A DNA stretch of 64,000 nucleotides. It comes from Actinophytocola xinjiangensis (GTDB lineage Bacteria > Actinomycetota > Actinomycetes > Mycobacteriales > Pseudonocardiaceae). Positions 18,069 to 31,649 of the stretch are shown piece after piece. The notes below the pieces were generated by a model. That model searched no databases. It saw only the letters and a program-made list of their open reading frames with translations, and was not told the origin of the DNA. The stretch's first letter is position 1; the number at the start of each line of letters is the position of its first letter. A program made the translations under genes and the position numbers. The stretch is from positions 237,260 through 301,259 of the forward strand of contig NZ_MSIF01000010.1 in the NCBI RefSeq assembly GCF_001921215.1. Reading direction: 5' to 3'.

Positions 18069-19056
18069 GACCGTCGAGGTCCTGCGCGCCGAGGACCTGG
18101 TGCGGACCTACCAGGTCGGCTCCGTCCTCAGGCGAAGCCACGTGTCGGCCGTCGACGGCGTGAGCCTGTCCCTGCACCGGGGCGAGGTGCTGGGCGTGGT
18201 CGGCGAGTCGGGCTGTGGAAAGTCCACCCTGGCACGGATGCTCGTGGGCCTGGAACGCCCCGACGCCGGCCGCCTGCTCTACCGGGACACCGACGTGACC
18301 GCCGGCCACCGCGAGGACCGCAAACGGTTGCGCGACGGCGTCCAGATGATCTTCCAGGACCCGTACGCGTCCCTGGACCCCCGGATGACGGTGTTGGACA
18401 TCGTGGCCGAACCGTTGGCCGCCAACGGTTCGGGCACCAGGTCGAGCCGCCGCGACAAGGTCGCCGAGTTACTGAGCCTGGTGGGCCTGGCCCCCGACAT
18501 GATGGCCAGGTACGCCCACCAGTTCTCCGGCGGACAACGCCAACGGATCGGGATCGCCAGGGCACTGGCCCTCGACCCGGACGTGCTGATCTGTGACGAG
18601 CCGGTCTCCGCGCTGGACGTGTCGGTGCAGGCGCAGGTGGTGAACCTGTTGGCCGACCTGCGCAAGCGGTTGGGCGTGGCGATCGTGTTCATCGCGCACG
18701 ACCTGTCGGTGGTGCGACACCTGGCCGACCGGGTGGCCGTCATGTACCTGGGGCGGATCGCCGAGATCGGGGACACCGCGTCGATCTACGACAACCCGGC
18801 CAACCCCTACACCCAGGCGCTGCTCTCGGCCGTGCCATCCCCGGACCGGGGGGCCCGGGGCGGGGTGTCCCGGCGGCGGGTCCTGACCGGCGAGCCACCC
18901 TCGCCGATCGACCCGCCGTCGGGATGCCGGTTCAACCCCCGGTGCTGGCTGGCCCAGGACCGCTGCCACACCGAGGTTCCCGACCTGCGGGTGGTCGGGT
19001 CGACGTCGCGGCGGGCCGCCTGCCACTTCGCCGAGTCCGCGCTGTCCGGGTCCTGA
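18052..19056 (+). CDS. dppF: Peptide ABC transporter ATPase (DppF-like)
   Basis: This 334-residue ABC ATPase has Walker A GESGCGKS, signature FSGGQRQR, Walker [13 protein letters not shown] and the C-terminal cysteine cluster [19 protein letters not shown] 18052 lies inside the end of the DppD-like gene, with GAGGTG upstream; a longer frame from 17878 is shadow. It has one TTA codon at 18469-18471, rare in this GC context. It ends in a hairpin shared with the convergent PP2C gene. Confidence 0.9.
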   Translation: MPTAVETVEVLRAEDLVRTYQVGSVLRRSHVSAVDGVSLSLHRGEVLGVVGESGCGKSTLARMLVGLERPDAGRLLYRDTDVTAGHREDRKRLRDGVQMIFQDPYASLDPRMTVLDIVAEPLAANGSGTRSSRRDKVAELLSLVGLAPDMMARYAHQFSGGQRQRIGIARALALDPDVLICDEPVSALDVSVQAQVVNLLADLRKRLGVAIVFIAHDLSVVRHLADRVAVMYLGRIAEIGDTASIYDNPANPYTQALLSAVPSPDRGARGGVSRRRVLTGEPPSPIDPPSGCRFNPRCWLAQDRCHTEVPDLRVVGSTSRRAACHFAESALSGS

Positions 19057-19065
19057 GGGACCCGG
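19046..19065. terminator. Hairpin between convergent dppF-like and PP2C genes
   Basis: CCGGGTCC (19046-19053), loop TGAG and GGACCCGG (19058-19065) form a perfect 8-bp stem. The stem-loop includes the TGA of the dppF-like gene and ends 2 bases before the last base of the opposite gene, so it can serve both directions. Confidence 0.6.
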
Positions 19066-19066
19066 C

Positions 19067-19771
19067 TCAGTCGACCCACTCGACCACGGCGATGGTGATG
19101 TTGTCCCGGCCACCGGCGTCCATGGCGGCCGACCACAGCGCGGTGACCGCCGTCGTCGTGTCCGAGCCCCGGAGCAGGTCCTCCATGTACTCGTCGGCGA
19201 CGAGGTCGCTCAGCCCGTCCGAACAGAGCAGCACCCGGTCGGTCGGCGGCAGGAACACGGCGGTGATCATCAGCGGCTCGCGGTCGGCCCGGCCACCCAG
19301 ACAGCGGGTGAGCCCGCCCCCGGCGCCCCGGTCGTCGGTGCTCACCTGGGACAGGTAGCTCCCGTAGCCGACGTAGACCCGGGAGTCGCCGATCCCCAGG
19401 TGGAACGCGTCGTCCGGGGTCACCAGGACCCCGGCGACCGTCGTCCCCAGCCCGGCCACCGCCGGGTCGCCGCGGCCCATCGCCAGCAGGTCGTCGTCGA
19501 CGCGCTGGGCGGCGTAGGTGAGCGCCACGGCGTCGCCGGGCGCGGCGGCGGCCAGCGTCCGCACCGCGTGGCCGGCGGCGACGTCCCCGGCGGCGTGGCC
19601 GCCCATGCCGTCGGCCACGGCCACCAGGGCCGGCACGGGCAGGTCCACCACCAGCGGCGTCCGCATGCTCAGGCCGGTGACGGTCGCCGGCCCGACGGCC
19701 AGCGCGTCCTCGTTGGTCGCGCGCACGGCCCCCCGATGGGTGAACACCGTCGCGCGCACCGCTGTCGTCAT
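19067..19771 (-). CDS. PP2C-type Ser/Thr protein phosphatase
   Basis: This 234-residue phosphatase has all core PP2C motifs: RATNEDALAV, VADGMGGHAAGDVA, GLGTTVAG, GIGDSRVYV, CSDGLSDLV and GGRDNITIAVV. The metal-binding aspartates are present, so it should be an active Mn/Mg-dependent enzyme. ATG 19771 overlaps the FHA gene's stop as ATGA; the longer frame upstream is shadow. It is the last gene of a six-gene minus-strand set ending 3' of a kinase, FHA protein and AAA ATPase, and so is the likely reversal enzyme for that kinase. Confidence 0.9.
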   Translation of the reverse strand: MTTAVRATVFTHRGAVRATNEDALAVGPATVTGLSMRTPLVVDLPVPALVAVADGMGGHAAGDVAAGHAVRTLAAAAPGDAVALTYAAQRVDDDLLAMGRGDPAVAGLGTTVAGVLVTPDDAFHLGIGDSRVYVGYGSYLSQVSTDDRGAGGGLTRCLGGRADREPLMITAVFLPPTDRVLLCSDGLSDLVADEYMEDLLRGSDTTTAVTALWSAAMDAGGRDNITIAVVEWVD

Positions 19772-20280
19772 GGTTCGACCACCGCCTCCACGTCGGACGC
19801 CAGGCGCACCCGGTCGCCGGCGGACACCGGCACGGTGCGGCCGGCCGGTACCGGGACGTCGTTGACGAACGTCCCGTTGGCCGAGTACTCGTCCCGCACC
19901 CACATCGACCCGTCCGGCTCGACCCCGACGGTCGCGTGCCGTCGGGACACGTTGTCGTGGGGGGCGAGGTGACCGGCCGAGGGGGACTGCTCGGGATCCC
20001 GGCCCAACAGGACCGAGCCGGGGTTGGGCAGCGCCACCCGCCAGCCGGTGAACGCCACCGAGGGGCCGCCGGGCGGTGCCCCCAACGTCGTCAGGCACTC
20101 CACGCACACCAGGTTCGCCGGGTCGGGCACCGTCGCCCCGCACGACGGGCAGGTGAGCACCGCCGGCGCCTGGGTCGTCTCCTGGCGCGCCGCGACGACC
20201 AGCGGGTTCCCGCAGATCTGACAGGTCGCGGCACCGGCGGGATTCCCGTGCCCGCACACGGCGCAGATCACCCCAGCCAT
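19768..20280 (-). CDS. FHA-domain protein with two zinc ribbons
   Basis: This 170-residue protein has two N-terminal zinc ribbons (CAVC...CQIC and CPSC...CVEC) followed by an FHA domain: LLGRDP, SRRHATV, SANGTFVND. The FHA domain should bind phosphothreonine, probably on a substrate of the kinase in the same operon. It overlaps the radical SAM gene by 13 bases upstream and the PP2C gene by 4 downstream, so the proteins are co-translated. No membrane segment. Confidence 0.9.
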   Translation of the reverse strand: MAGVICAVCGHGNPAGAATCQICGNPLVVAARQETTQAPAVLTCPSCGATVPDPANLVCVECLTTLGAPPGGPSVAFTGWRVALPNPGSVLLGRDPEQSPSAGHLAPHDNVSRRHATVGVEPDGSMWVRDEYSANGTFVNDVPVPAGRTVPVSAGDRVRLASDVEAVVEP

Positions 20281-20897
20281 GTCACCGCCTCCGCCGCGAC
20301 GCCCCGCGCCGCCAACCCGGCCCGCAACCGGTCCAGGTCCCCGCGCCGGGGAATGCCGATCAGCCGGATCGAGTCCCCTGTGGACAGAACCTGCATCGCC
20401 GGCGCCGAACTCGCTTCCAGGCCACCGTAACGGCGCTCGCCCAGGGACGTCAGCGTAACGATCCGCTGGTTGTCCGACCCGCGCAGCGCCGCCCCGGTGT
20501 TGCGCCGCTCGACATACGGCCCGGCGACCACCGCGTCGCAGTGCGCCAGCACCGACGCGTGCTCGTCCCGCAGCCGCTCGAACGGATACCCCGAGAACAC
20601 CAGCACGTCGAACGCCCGCTCACCACGCCACGCCGACACCGCCGACAGCAGCGACCCCAACGCCCGCGCCTGCTGGAACGGCTCCCCGCCGGAGACCGTC
20701 AGCCCGTCCAACGGCTCGGGCAGCGACGCGAGCCACGGCAGGACCTCGGCCTGCTCGCCACCGGCCGGATCCCAGGTGTCGCGGGACGCGCACCCGTGGC
20801 AGCCGATCGTGCAGCCCTGCACCCAGATCCCGGCCCGCACCCCGTGCCCGAGCACCGTCACCGGGTGGTGCCAGCGGTTGAGGCGCAACCCGGTCAT
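20268..20897 (-). CDS. Radical SAM activating-enzyme-like protein
   Basis: This 209-residue protein has C29-x3-C33-x2-C36 (GCTIGCHGC), the 4Fe-4S/SAM motif, followed by LTVSGGEPFQQ, and is in the size range of NrdG/PflA-type activases. It lacks any glycyl-radical enzyme neighbour. Position between an AAA ATPase gene and an FHA gene matches radical SAM proteins found in actinobacterial kinase clusters, where the substrate is not known to me. The ATG is the third of three ATGs in a 14-base tandem repeat directly after the AAA stop. Chemistry is clear; target is unknown. Confidence 0.85.
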   Translation of the reverse strand: MTGLRLNRWHHPVTVLGHGVRAGIWVQGCTIGCHGCASRDTWDPAGGEQAEVLPWLASLPEPLDGLTVSGGEPFQQARALGSLLSAVSAWRGERAFDVLVFSGYPFERLRDEHASVLAHCDAVVAGPYVERRNTGAALRGSDNQRIVTLTSLGERRYGGLEASSAPAMQVLSTGDSIRLIGIPRRGDLDRLRAGLAARGVAAEAVTWLG

Positions 20898-20921
20898 GTC
20901 AGCCCCGTCATGTCAGCCCCG

Positions 20922-22760
<1,839 letters not shown>

Positions 22761-24059
22761 CTACCGCTCCCTGCTGGTCTTCGTGTCCTGTGTGGACCGG
22801 CGGTCGTCGTCGGCGGCGGCGACGACCGGGAGGTGGCGTTCGCCCGGCGCCGCCAGCTCGGTGCGGTCCATCGCCAGCCCGTGCCGGTCCAGGACCGACA
22901 CCAGGGTCTCCTTGTCGGTGCACCACTGCTGTTCGTGCTCGAAGTCCTCGCGGCGGGCGTCGGTCCCGGTGCGGGCGCTGCGCCGGATGACCGCGTCCCG
23001 GACCTGGTCGCGCTCCACCACCAGCTGGACGGCGTGCTCGGGCCAGTCCTCGCGCACCAGCCGCACCCGCTCACCGCTGGTGGCGTACTCCTCGTCGATC
23101 CGATAGCCCAGCTCGTCGAGCGAGTCGACCACCGCCGCCAGCACGTACCGCTGCTCCAGCTCGCCGCGCACCTGGTCGGCGGCCCGCTGGGACCGGGTGC
23201 GCAGCGCCTCGTCGAACTCGCGGCGGGCGGCGAGGACCTCGGCCAGGTCGTGGCGCAGCCGGGTCCGTTCGGCGTCGGCCGGCTCGGCGGGCAGAGCGGC
23301 CAGCATGGTGGCGGCGTGGATCGCGTCCTCACGGATCGTCCCGGCGTGCTCGTTGGCCCGCTGGACGCTCAGCCGCAGCTGGTCGAGCAGGGTGTGGTGG
23401 TCGACGTCCGGGCGGGGCACGGTGACCTGCGACGCGGCGGCCAGCACGGCGGCGCGGTCGGCGTCGGTCGCGGTGGGGGACAGCCGCCCCAGCACCCGGG
23501 CGACGTCCACGCCGACCTGCTCGGGGATCTCCCGCACGGGCGCGTCGTCGGCCAGCGCCTGGTGGTACCGGGCGAACGCCTCGGCGGAGGTCACCGGGCG
23601 GTCCAGGTCGACGGTGTGGCGCAGGACCGACACGGTCGCCGAGCTCGCGCGGTCGGCCAGGTTCCGTTCCACGCCGGCGATCGTGGCGTTCGCCGTGGCG
23701 CACCAGGCGATCAGCTCGGCGGGGGTCTGTGAGCACGGGTCGAGCACGGCCGGCAGTGAGGCGGTGATCTCCGGGGCGTGCGCGGCCAGCACCTCGATCC
23801 GCGCGTTGACCTCCACCACCCGCCGGGCCGCGTCCTCCCACGCCGCCAGCTCGGCGTTGTCGACCGCCCACTGGGCGGCGCGCTGCTCGGCCCGGTCACC
23901 GACCCGGCTCAGCCCGCCGCCGATCGCCCCGACCGACCGGACCGCGACCAGCGCGCCGGCCTGGACACCCCGGGCCGCGAGCCACGCGGCACCGCCCAGC
24001 ACCAGCGCGCCGCCGACGACCCCGCCGACCGCGACCGCCCCGAGTCCCATACTGCTCAT
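22761..24059 (-). CDS. Membrane-anchored helical protein of unknown function
   Basis: This 432-residue protein has an N-terminal hydrophobic Gly/Ala-rich stretch (residues 4-45) that could be one or two membrane helices, then 380 residues of charged alpha-helix with coiled-coil character (RRVVEVNARIEVLAAHAPEI, RTRLRHDLAEVLAARREFDEALRTR). It directly abuts the AAA ATPase gene and lies 3 bases after the kinase gene. It may tether the complex to the membrane or be a kinase substrate. No family recognised. Confidence 0.75.
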   Translation of the reverse strand: MSSMGLGAVAVGGVVGGALVLGGAAWLAARGVQAGALVAVRSVGAIGGGLSRVGDRAEQRAAQWAVDNAELAAWEDAARRVVEVNARIEVLAAHAPEITASLPAVLDPCSQTPAELIAWCATANATIAGVERNLADRASSATVSVLRHTVDLDRPVTSAEAFARYHQALADDAPVREIPEQVGVDVARVLGRLSPTATDADRAAVLAAASQVTVPRPDVDHHTLLDQLRLSVQRANEHAGTIREDAIHAATMLAALPAEPADAERTRLRHDLAEVLAARREFDEALRTRSQRAADQVRGELEQRYVLAAVVDSLDELGYRIDEEYATSGERVRLVREDWPEHAVQLVVERDQVRDAVIRRSARTGTDARREDFEHEQQWCTDKETLVSVLDRHGLAMDRTELAAPGERHLPVVAAADDDRRSTQDTKTSRER

Positions 24060-24062
24060 CGT

Positions 24063-26297
<2,235 letters not shown>

Positions 26298-26342
26298 GGT
26301 CCCCTCCCCTCGGCAGGGGTGCGGTGGTGTGCCCCGGAGTTG

Positions 26343-26406
26343 TCTGACGGACAGTACCGCCGCGACCACGACGCGCCGGAGCCAAATCCGGTTCCCGTCC
26401 GTCAGA
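26343..26406. promoter_or_regulatory. Facing TGTCCGTCAGA motifs in divergent kinase promoter
   Basis: TCTGACGGACAG at 26343-26354 and GTCCGTCAGA at 26397-26406 are inverted copies of one motif. Each lies 5' of, and points toward, one of the divergent genes (starts at 26297 and 26432). The same motif occurs twice at 34308-34359 upstream of the CHAT gene, so it may be a shared promoter or regulator site. Confidence 0.55.
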
Positions 26407-26431
26407 GGAGAGTCGGCAATCTGGAGGAATC

Positions 26432-27850
26432 ATGACGCGCCCGCTACCGGCGATTACCGCTGTCGAACAGGCGTGGCTGCGGCTGGGTGAGGACGGTGTG
26501 GTCTCGACGGTCGCGTCCTCGTTCACCGACGAGAACGCCGAACGCGGCTGGGTCGACGCGGTCGGCCCGCACCTGGGCTTCCCGGACGCGTCGCTGCGGG
26601 GCCCCGCGCTGAGCTACCTGGTGCTCCCGGACGGACTGGCCGCCGTGCTGTACCGGCTGCGCGAGCCGGGCGGCGTGCCGATCGCGCACGCCCTGCTCGG
26701 CCGGGCCGACCAGCTCACCCCGGCCGTCGCACTGTCCACAGTGGACTGGCAGGGTTGGCTGGCCGACGGCTCGCCCGGCGCGCGGCTGACCCGGTTACGG
26801 GTCGAGGACCTCGGCAGCCCGGCCACCGCGCAACGCCTGCGCCAGCAGGCCGTCCGGCAGGGTGACCTGCTCGCCCAGGTCCTCGCCTGGGTGTTGCAGG
26901 CGCCGACCGCGCCGGTGGGCATCGTCGGCTGCTCCGAGGCCGACCGCCCGGCGCTCACCCTGGCCCTGGTGCGCATCGCCGAACCGGTGCTGCCCGCCCG
27001 CCCGTGGAGCTTCGTCCTCCAACCCGACAGCGCCACCGACGGCACCAACCCCACCATCGCCTTCTTCGACGCCGAGCCCGACGACCCCGCCGGCCGGCTG
27101 ATCATCGACGTCCGCCGGGACCGGGGCGCCAGCCCACAGAACGAGTACCGCGCCAACGCGCTGGTCTACCGCTACGAGTTCGGCGTCGACCCGCCCAACG
27201 CGGCCGCCGCGCCGGCCATCCTCCCGGTCCCGCCGCCCGCCCCGCCGCCGCTGCGCCCGGCACCGCCCCAGCAGACCCACCACGCGCCGGCCGTACTGCC
27301 GCAGTGGCGGGTCAGCGCACTCGTGCGCGACCTGGCCGACGCCCGCGACGCCACGGCGGTCAACGGCGCGCTGGTCGAACTGGAGTACGCGGTCGCCGCC
27401 ATCGACGAGCGGGACAACGTGCGGCGCGCGCTGGCCGGCGAACGCTGGGCACAGCGGGCCATCCTGCGGCACGTCCCGTTCGACCAGCTGGAACCGGTCC
27501 ACGTGCGGCTCGCCCAGATCGCCTTCGGTGCCACCGGCCCCGGCAGGGTCACCCCCGGTGCCCGCGAGGACGCCCGGCGGCTGGTGGCCGGCGCCGAGTC
27601 CACCGTGCTGGTCCGCGCGGTCGCCAGGGTCGTCGCCGACGGCGAGTTGGCGATGGTGCTGGCCAAACGCTGGTTGCGCGAGACCGAACCCGTCGAACCC
27701 GACCCCACGGCCGAACTCGGGCCGCTGGCCAGGGTTTTCTGGCGGATGGGCCTGCCGGTCACGCCGCTGGCGGCGCGGATCACCTTCGGGCTGTTCGTGC
27801 TGGCCGCCGGGATCGGGCTCGGCTGGTGGATCGGCGGTGTGCCGCGATGA
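26432..27850 (+). CDS. Hypothetical protein with C-terminal membrane anchor
   Basis: This 472-residue protein has an N-terminal 230-residue globular region, a Pro-rich linker (residues 255-285), a helical 150-residue segment and a C-terminal membrane helix (FGLFVLAAGIGLGWWIGG). GGAGGAATC precedes ATG 26432. It has one TTA codon at 26795-26797. It is coupled by ATGA to the kinase-like gene and is the first gene of the TerY-P-like operon. No domain recognised; a cytosolic membrane-tethered sensor is one possibility. Confidence 0.75.
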   Translation: MTRPLPAITAVEQAWLRLGEDGVVSTVASSFTDENAERGWVDAVGPHLGFPDASLRGPALSYLVLPDGLAAVLYRLREPGGVPIAHALLGRADQLTPAVALSTVDWQGWLADGSPGARLTRLRVEDLGSPATAQRLRQQAVRQGDLLAQVLAWVLQAPTAPVGIVGCSEADRPALTLALVRIAEPVLPARPWSFVLQPDSATDGTNPTIAFFDAEPDDPAGRLIIDVRRDRGASPQNEYRANALVYRYEFGVDPPNAAAAPAILPVPPPAPPPLRPAPPQQTHHAPAVLPQWRVSALVRDLADARDATAVNGALVELEYAVAAIDERDNVRRALAGERWAQRAILRHVPFDQLEPVHVRLAQIAFGATGPGRVTPGAREDARRLVAGAESTVLVRAVARVVADGELAMVLAKRWLRETEPVEPDPTAELGPLARVFWRMGLPVTPLAARITFGLFVLAAGIGLGWWIGGVPR

Positions 27851-29352
27851 CCACCGCCTACCAGCCCCCCGACGACCTGACCGTCGGCGACCTCGGGCGC
27901 CTCGGCGAGGAACTCGGCGCCGGCGGACAGGCCAGGGTGTACGACCTGCCGAAGCTGACGCTGCCCGACGTGCCGGGTTCGTTGGTGTACAAGGAGTACC
28001 GGCCCGGCCGGGCGCCCGTGCACGGCATGCGCAAGGTGATCGCGCTGCGCTCGCGGCTGCGCACCGACCCGGCCCTGCTGGCCCGCCTCGACGACACCAC
28101 CGCCTGGCCGGTGCGCCAGGTCGTCGACGACGACGGCGCCCTGCTGGGGCTGGTCCTGCGCCGCATCCCCGACGAGTTCCTGCACGACCTGCGCCTGCCC
28201 AGCGGCCGGACCGCCCACGACCGCCCGCGCGAGGTGCAGTTCCTGTTCATCCCGCCCGACCGCGCGCTGCAGTCCGGCCTGCCGACACCGACGCCCGACG
28301 AGCGGCTGGCCATCTGCCGCGACTTCGCCGCCGGGCTCGCGTTCCTGCACGACAAGCTGAACGTGGCCTTCGGCGACCTCAACGCGCGCAACGCCGTGTT
28401 CCGCCTCGGCACCGAGCCGACGGTGATGTTCGTGGACTGCGACGCGGTGCGGAGGGTCGGCGACATCGCCGGCAGCCCGCAGCTCAACGCGCCCGACTGG
28501 GAGCCGCCCGAGGGCGCCGACGTGCTGAGCATCGCCACCGACCGGTACAAGCTGGGCCTGTTCGTGCTGCGCTGCCTGACCCCCGGCGCCGGCTGCTCGA
28601 TCAACCGCGACCCCGACCAGGCGCGCGGCGTGCTGGACACCACCGGCCTGGCGATGCTCACCCGCGCCGTGCGCGGTGCCCCGGCGCAACGCCCGTCGGC
28701 CGAGGAGTGGCACCGCTACCTGCGGCGCGCCCTGGGCGAGGCCAACGACCCGCCGCGCATCGGCGTGCTGGAGTTCGACCGGACGATGGTGGCCGCCGGT
28801 GAGCCGCTGACCGTGCGCTGGTCGGCCACCGAGGCCGACACGCTGACCGTCTCCGGCGTGGGCATCGACGACGTCGAGGTGTCCGGCGCGGCCGGGTCCG
28901 GCACGATCGCCGTGAACCCGGCGCGCACCGGCCGGCTGGTGGTCACCGCGACCAACCAGCTCGGCGTCGACCGGCGGGTCACCGGCCCGGTCGCGGTGTA
29001 CGACGTGCCGTCCTTCGCCGACCTCCCGGTGCCGATGCCGGTCCTGCCGATGCCCAACCTGCTGGCCCTGGACCTGCCGGACGTTGGCCGCTCGCTGCCC
29101 TCGTTCCCGACCAGCCAGCCGGTGGCGGTGCCGCCGATGGCCAGCGTGGTCGACGCGCTGGCCGACCCGACGGTGCTCACCCCGCCGGAGCCGACGGGCC
29201 TGGCCGCGCCGCCGCCGGTGTTCGGCGCCGGCACCTCGGCGGTCCCGTTCGCCGACACCACCCACCTGTTCCCGGACCGGTCGGCCGCCCCGCCCGACCT
29301 GACCGCGCTCCTGTACCCCGACCCGCCGACCGGCGAGGAGGCCACGTCGTGA
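27847..29352 (+). CDS. TerY-P-type kinase-like protein with Ig-like domain
   Basis: The first 300 residues form an atypical kinase: LGEELGAGGQARVY replaces the glycine loop, LVYKEY gives the lysine, FGDLNARN the catalytic loop and MFVDCDA the DFG position. This pattern is that of the kinase-like proteins in TerY-P triads (vWA, PP2C, kinase) of tellurite/stress gene clusters. Residues 310-390 look like a beta-sandwich (Ig-like), followed by a Pro-rich tail. It overlaps both neighbours by 4 bases. The missing HRD and DFG residues leave activity open; it could be a scaffold. Confidence 0.85.
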   Translation: MTTAYQPPDDLTVGDLGRLGEELGAGGQARVYDLPKLTLPDVPGSLVYKEYRPGRAPVHGMRKVIALRSRLRTDPALLARLDDTTAWPVRQVVDDDGALLGLVLRRIPDEFLHDLRLPSGRTAHDRPREVQFLFIPPDRALQSGLPTPTPDERLAICRDFAAGLAFLHDKLNVAFGDLNARNAVFRLGTEPTVMFVDCDAVRRVGDIAGSPQLNAPDWEPPEGADVLSIATDRYKLGLFVLRCLTPGAGCSINRDPDQARGVLDTTGLAMLTRAVRGAPAQRPSAEEWHRYLRRALGEANDPPRIGVLEFDRTMVAAGEPLTVRWSATEADTLTVSGVGIDDVEVSGAAGSGTIAVNPARTGRLVVTATNQLGVDRRVTGPVAVYDVPSFADLPVPMPVLPMPNLLALDLPDVGRSLPSFPTSQPVAVPPMASVVDALADPTVLTPPEPTGLAAPPPVFGAGTSAVPFADTTHLFPDRSAAPPDLTALLYPDPPTGEEATS

Positions 29353-30923
29353 GTCTGTTCTCCTGGCTGGCGGCACCGCACCGGCTCGCCCGGATGGCCG
29401 GCGCCCAGCCCGACGTCCTGGCCAGGGCGCGCACCGACCGCGCCAAGTACACCGCCATGGGCGGCGTGCTGCTGACCACCGCCGGCGTGGCCGGGGTGAG
29501 CGCCACGTTCGCCCTCAACAGCGCGGTGCACCTGCCGCTCCCGGTGGCGATCGTCGCCGGGGTGCTGTGGGCGATCGTGATCTTCAACCTGGACCGGATG
29601 CTGATCGTCAGCATCACCCGCCAGTCCGGCTGGTGGCGCAACTCGCTGGCCGCGGTGCCCCGGATCCTGCTGGCCCTGGTGATCGGCACGGTGGTCTCGG
29701 TGCCGCTGGTGCTCAAGATCTTCGAGCCGGAGATCAACAACGAGATGCAGATCATGCACTCGGAGAACCTGACCGAGGCGCAGAAGAAACTCGACGAGCA
29801 GTTCGCCGACATCCCGCGCATGCAGGAGAGGGTGGAGAACTTACAGGCCATCGCCTCCGGCGAGAGCCAGCCCAGCGTCAGCGACGACCCGGACGTCGTG
29901 GCCGCGCGGGAGCGGGTGGCCACCGCGCAGACCGCCTTCGACAAGGCCGCCGCCCGCGCCCAGTGCGAGCTGGACGGCACCTGCGGCACCGGCGTCCCCG
30001 GCGTCGGCACCGCCTACCAGGAGGCCAAGGCCCAGGCGGACAAGGCGAAGACGACCCTGGACGCGGAGACCGCGCACCTCAACGAGGTCACCGCCGCCGC
30101 CCAGCGCAAGATCGCCGGCAGCGGCACCAGGAACCGCGCCGACGCCCAGCGGGAGCTGGACACCCTGGTGCCCCGCCTGGAGAGCCGGATCGCCGAACGC
30201 GACGCGGCCCAGCGGCGCCTGGACTCCGGCGAGATCAACAGCGAGGGCATGCTGGCCCAGTTGGAAGCGCTGGACCGGCTCACCGACGGCCACGCGAACA
30301 TGCAGACCGCGAGCTTCATGCTGGCCGCGCTGTTCCTGCTGATCGAGGTCCTGCCGGTGGTGGTGAAGCTGCTGACCTTGGTGGGCAAGGAAACCCTCTA
30401 CGACCGGGTCCTCGACAGCGACGAGAAGGCACTCGAGGCGCTGGCCGGCACGTCCAACAAGACCGCGCTGGACAACGCAGCCGACCTGCGCGAGCAGCAG
30501 CTCAAACGCGGCCGCGACGCCAACGCGCTGCTCGCCGACCAGCAGTTCGAGATCGCCAAGAAGGCCATCGAGACCTGGGGGAGGATCGCCCGCAGTCGCA
30601 GCGACGACGAGCTGGCCCGCTGGTACGCCAAGCACGCCGGCGAACCCGAGCAGCCGACCCCGCCGAACCAGCCGACCCAGCCGACCCAGCCACTGCCGAC
30701 CCAGCCGCCGCCCGAGCCCGTGCCGGCGTCGATCACCCAGCCGCTGATGACCCCGGTGTACCGTCCGCCGGACGACCCACCCACGGTCTCCCTGCCGGCC
30801 CCCACGCCGCCACCGCCGCCGCCCCCTGGCGGAGGGCGACGCGGACAGTCCTATCAGGAGTTCCGGGCCAGGTTCGGGCGTCCGCCCGGCAACGGCCACG
30901 GCCCCCACCACCACCAACCGTAG
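29349..30923 (+). CDS. DUF4407 membrane protein
   Basis: This 524-residue protein has the DUF4407 plan: three membrane helices in residues 33-130 (including FNLDRMLIVSITRQ between the second and third), a long periplasmic or cytosolic coiled coil at 140-315 and a fourth helix near 325-345 (FMLAALFLLIEVLPVVVKLL). The C-terminal 90 residues are Pro/Gln-rich. GTG 29349 overlaps the kinase-like gene's stop. One TTA codon is at 29841-29843. DUF4407 proteins recur in actinobacterial kinase/vWA clusters; a mechanosensor or signalling anchor role is only inferred. Confidence 0.85.
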   Translation: MSLFSWLAAPHRLARMAGAQPDVLARARTDRAKYTAMGGVLLTTAGVAGVSATFALNSAVHLPLPVAIVAGVLWAIVIFNLDRMLIVSITRQSGWWRNSLAAVPRILLALVIGTVVSVPLVLKIFEPEINNEMQIMHSENLTEAQKKLDEQFADIPRMQERVENLQAIASGESQPSVSDDPDVVAARERVATAQTAFDKAAARAQCELDGTCGTGVPGVGTAYQEAKAQADKAKTTLDAETAHLNEVTAAAQRKIAGSGTRNRADAQRELDTLVPRLESRIAERDAAQRRLDSGEINSEGMLAQLEALDRLTDGHANMQTASFMLAALFLLIEVLPVVVKLLTLVGKETLYDRVLDSDEKALEALAGTSNKTALDNAADLREQQLKRGRDANALLADQQFEIAKKAIETWGRIARSRSDDELARWYAKHAGEPEQPTPPNQPTQPTQPLPTQPPPEPVPASITQPLMTPVYRPPDDPPTVSLPAPTPPPPPPPGGGRRGQSYQEFRARFGRPPGNGHGPHHHQP

Positions 30924-30938
30924 GGAAACAGAACGAAC

Positions 30939-31649
30939 ATGGATGCCACCGGCGCCAAGCTGCTGCCGTTCTACCTGGTCGTCGACGTGTCGTACTCGAT
31001 GTCGGGCAAGAAGATCGCGTCGGCGAACCAGATCCTGCCCCAGGTCCGCGACGCGCTCGCCGAGAACCCGATCCTGTCCGACAAGGTCCGCATCGGACTG
31101 ATCGACTTCTCCAACGACGCCCAGGTCCAGCTGCCGCTGTGCGACCTGCTCGACCCGAGCCTGACGCTGCCGGTGCTCAGTGTGCGCGGCGGCACCTCCT
31201 ACGTCGCCGCGTTCGACCGGCTGCGCACCGAGATCGCGGCGAACATCAAGCAGCTCAAGGTGGACGGCTACCGGGTGCACCGCCCGGCGGTGTTCTTCCT
31301 GTCCGACGGCGCGCCCACCGACCCGGACGCCGACTGGCAGGCCGCGTTCGCCCGGCTGGTCGGCGATCCGGCCTACCCCAACGTGATCCCGTTCGGGGTG
31401 GACGAGGCCGACGGCGCGATCCTGGCCCGCGTGGTGCACCCGCCGTCGGGCACCAAGCAGATGCGGATGTACCTGATGGAGAACGGTCAGGACCCCGCGC
31501 AGGCGATCAACACGATGGCCGAGATCATGGTCTCCAGCGTGATCAACTCCGGGCGCAGCGTCTCCCAGGGGGAGTCCGGGATCCTGTTGCCGGACAAGGA
31601 CGAGCTGGGCTCGGGCGTGACCCAGCACGCGCCATCGGACTGGGTGTGA
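30939..31649 (+). CDS. vWA-domain protein, TerY-like
   Basis: This 236-residue protein is essentially one von Willebrand A domain with a complete MIDAS: D16-x-S18-x-S20 (DVSYSMS), a threonine in GGTSYV and aspartate in LSDGAPTD. This is the TerY form. It follows DUF4407 by 15 bases and overlaps the PP2C gene by GTGA, giving kinase-vWA-PP2C order of a TerY-P triad. It should bind a divalent metal and a protein partner in the cytoplasm. Confidence 0.88.
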   Translation: MDATGAKLLPFYLVVDVSYSMSGKKIASANQILPQVRDALAENPILSDKVRIGLIDFSNDAQVQLPLCDLLDPSLTLPVLSVRGGTSYVAAFDRLRTEIAANIKQLKVDGYRVHRPAVFFLSDGAPTDPDADWQAAFARLVGDPAYPNVIPFGVDEADGAILARVVHPPSGTKQMRMYLMENGQDPAQAINTMAEIMVSSVINSGRSVSQGESGILLPDKDELGSGVTQHAPSDWV

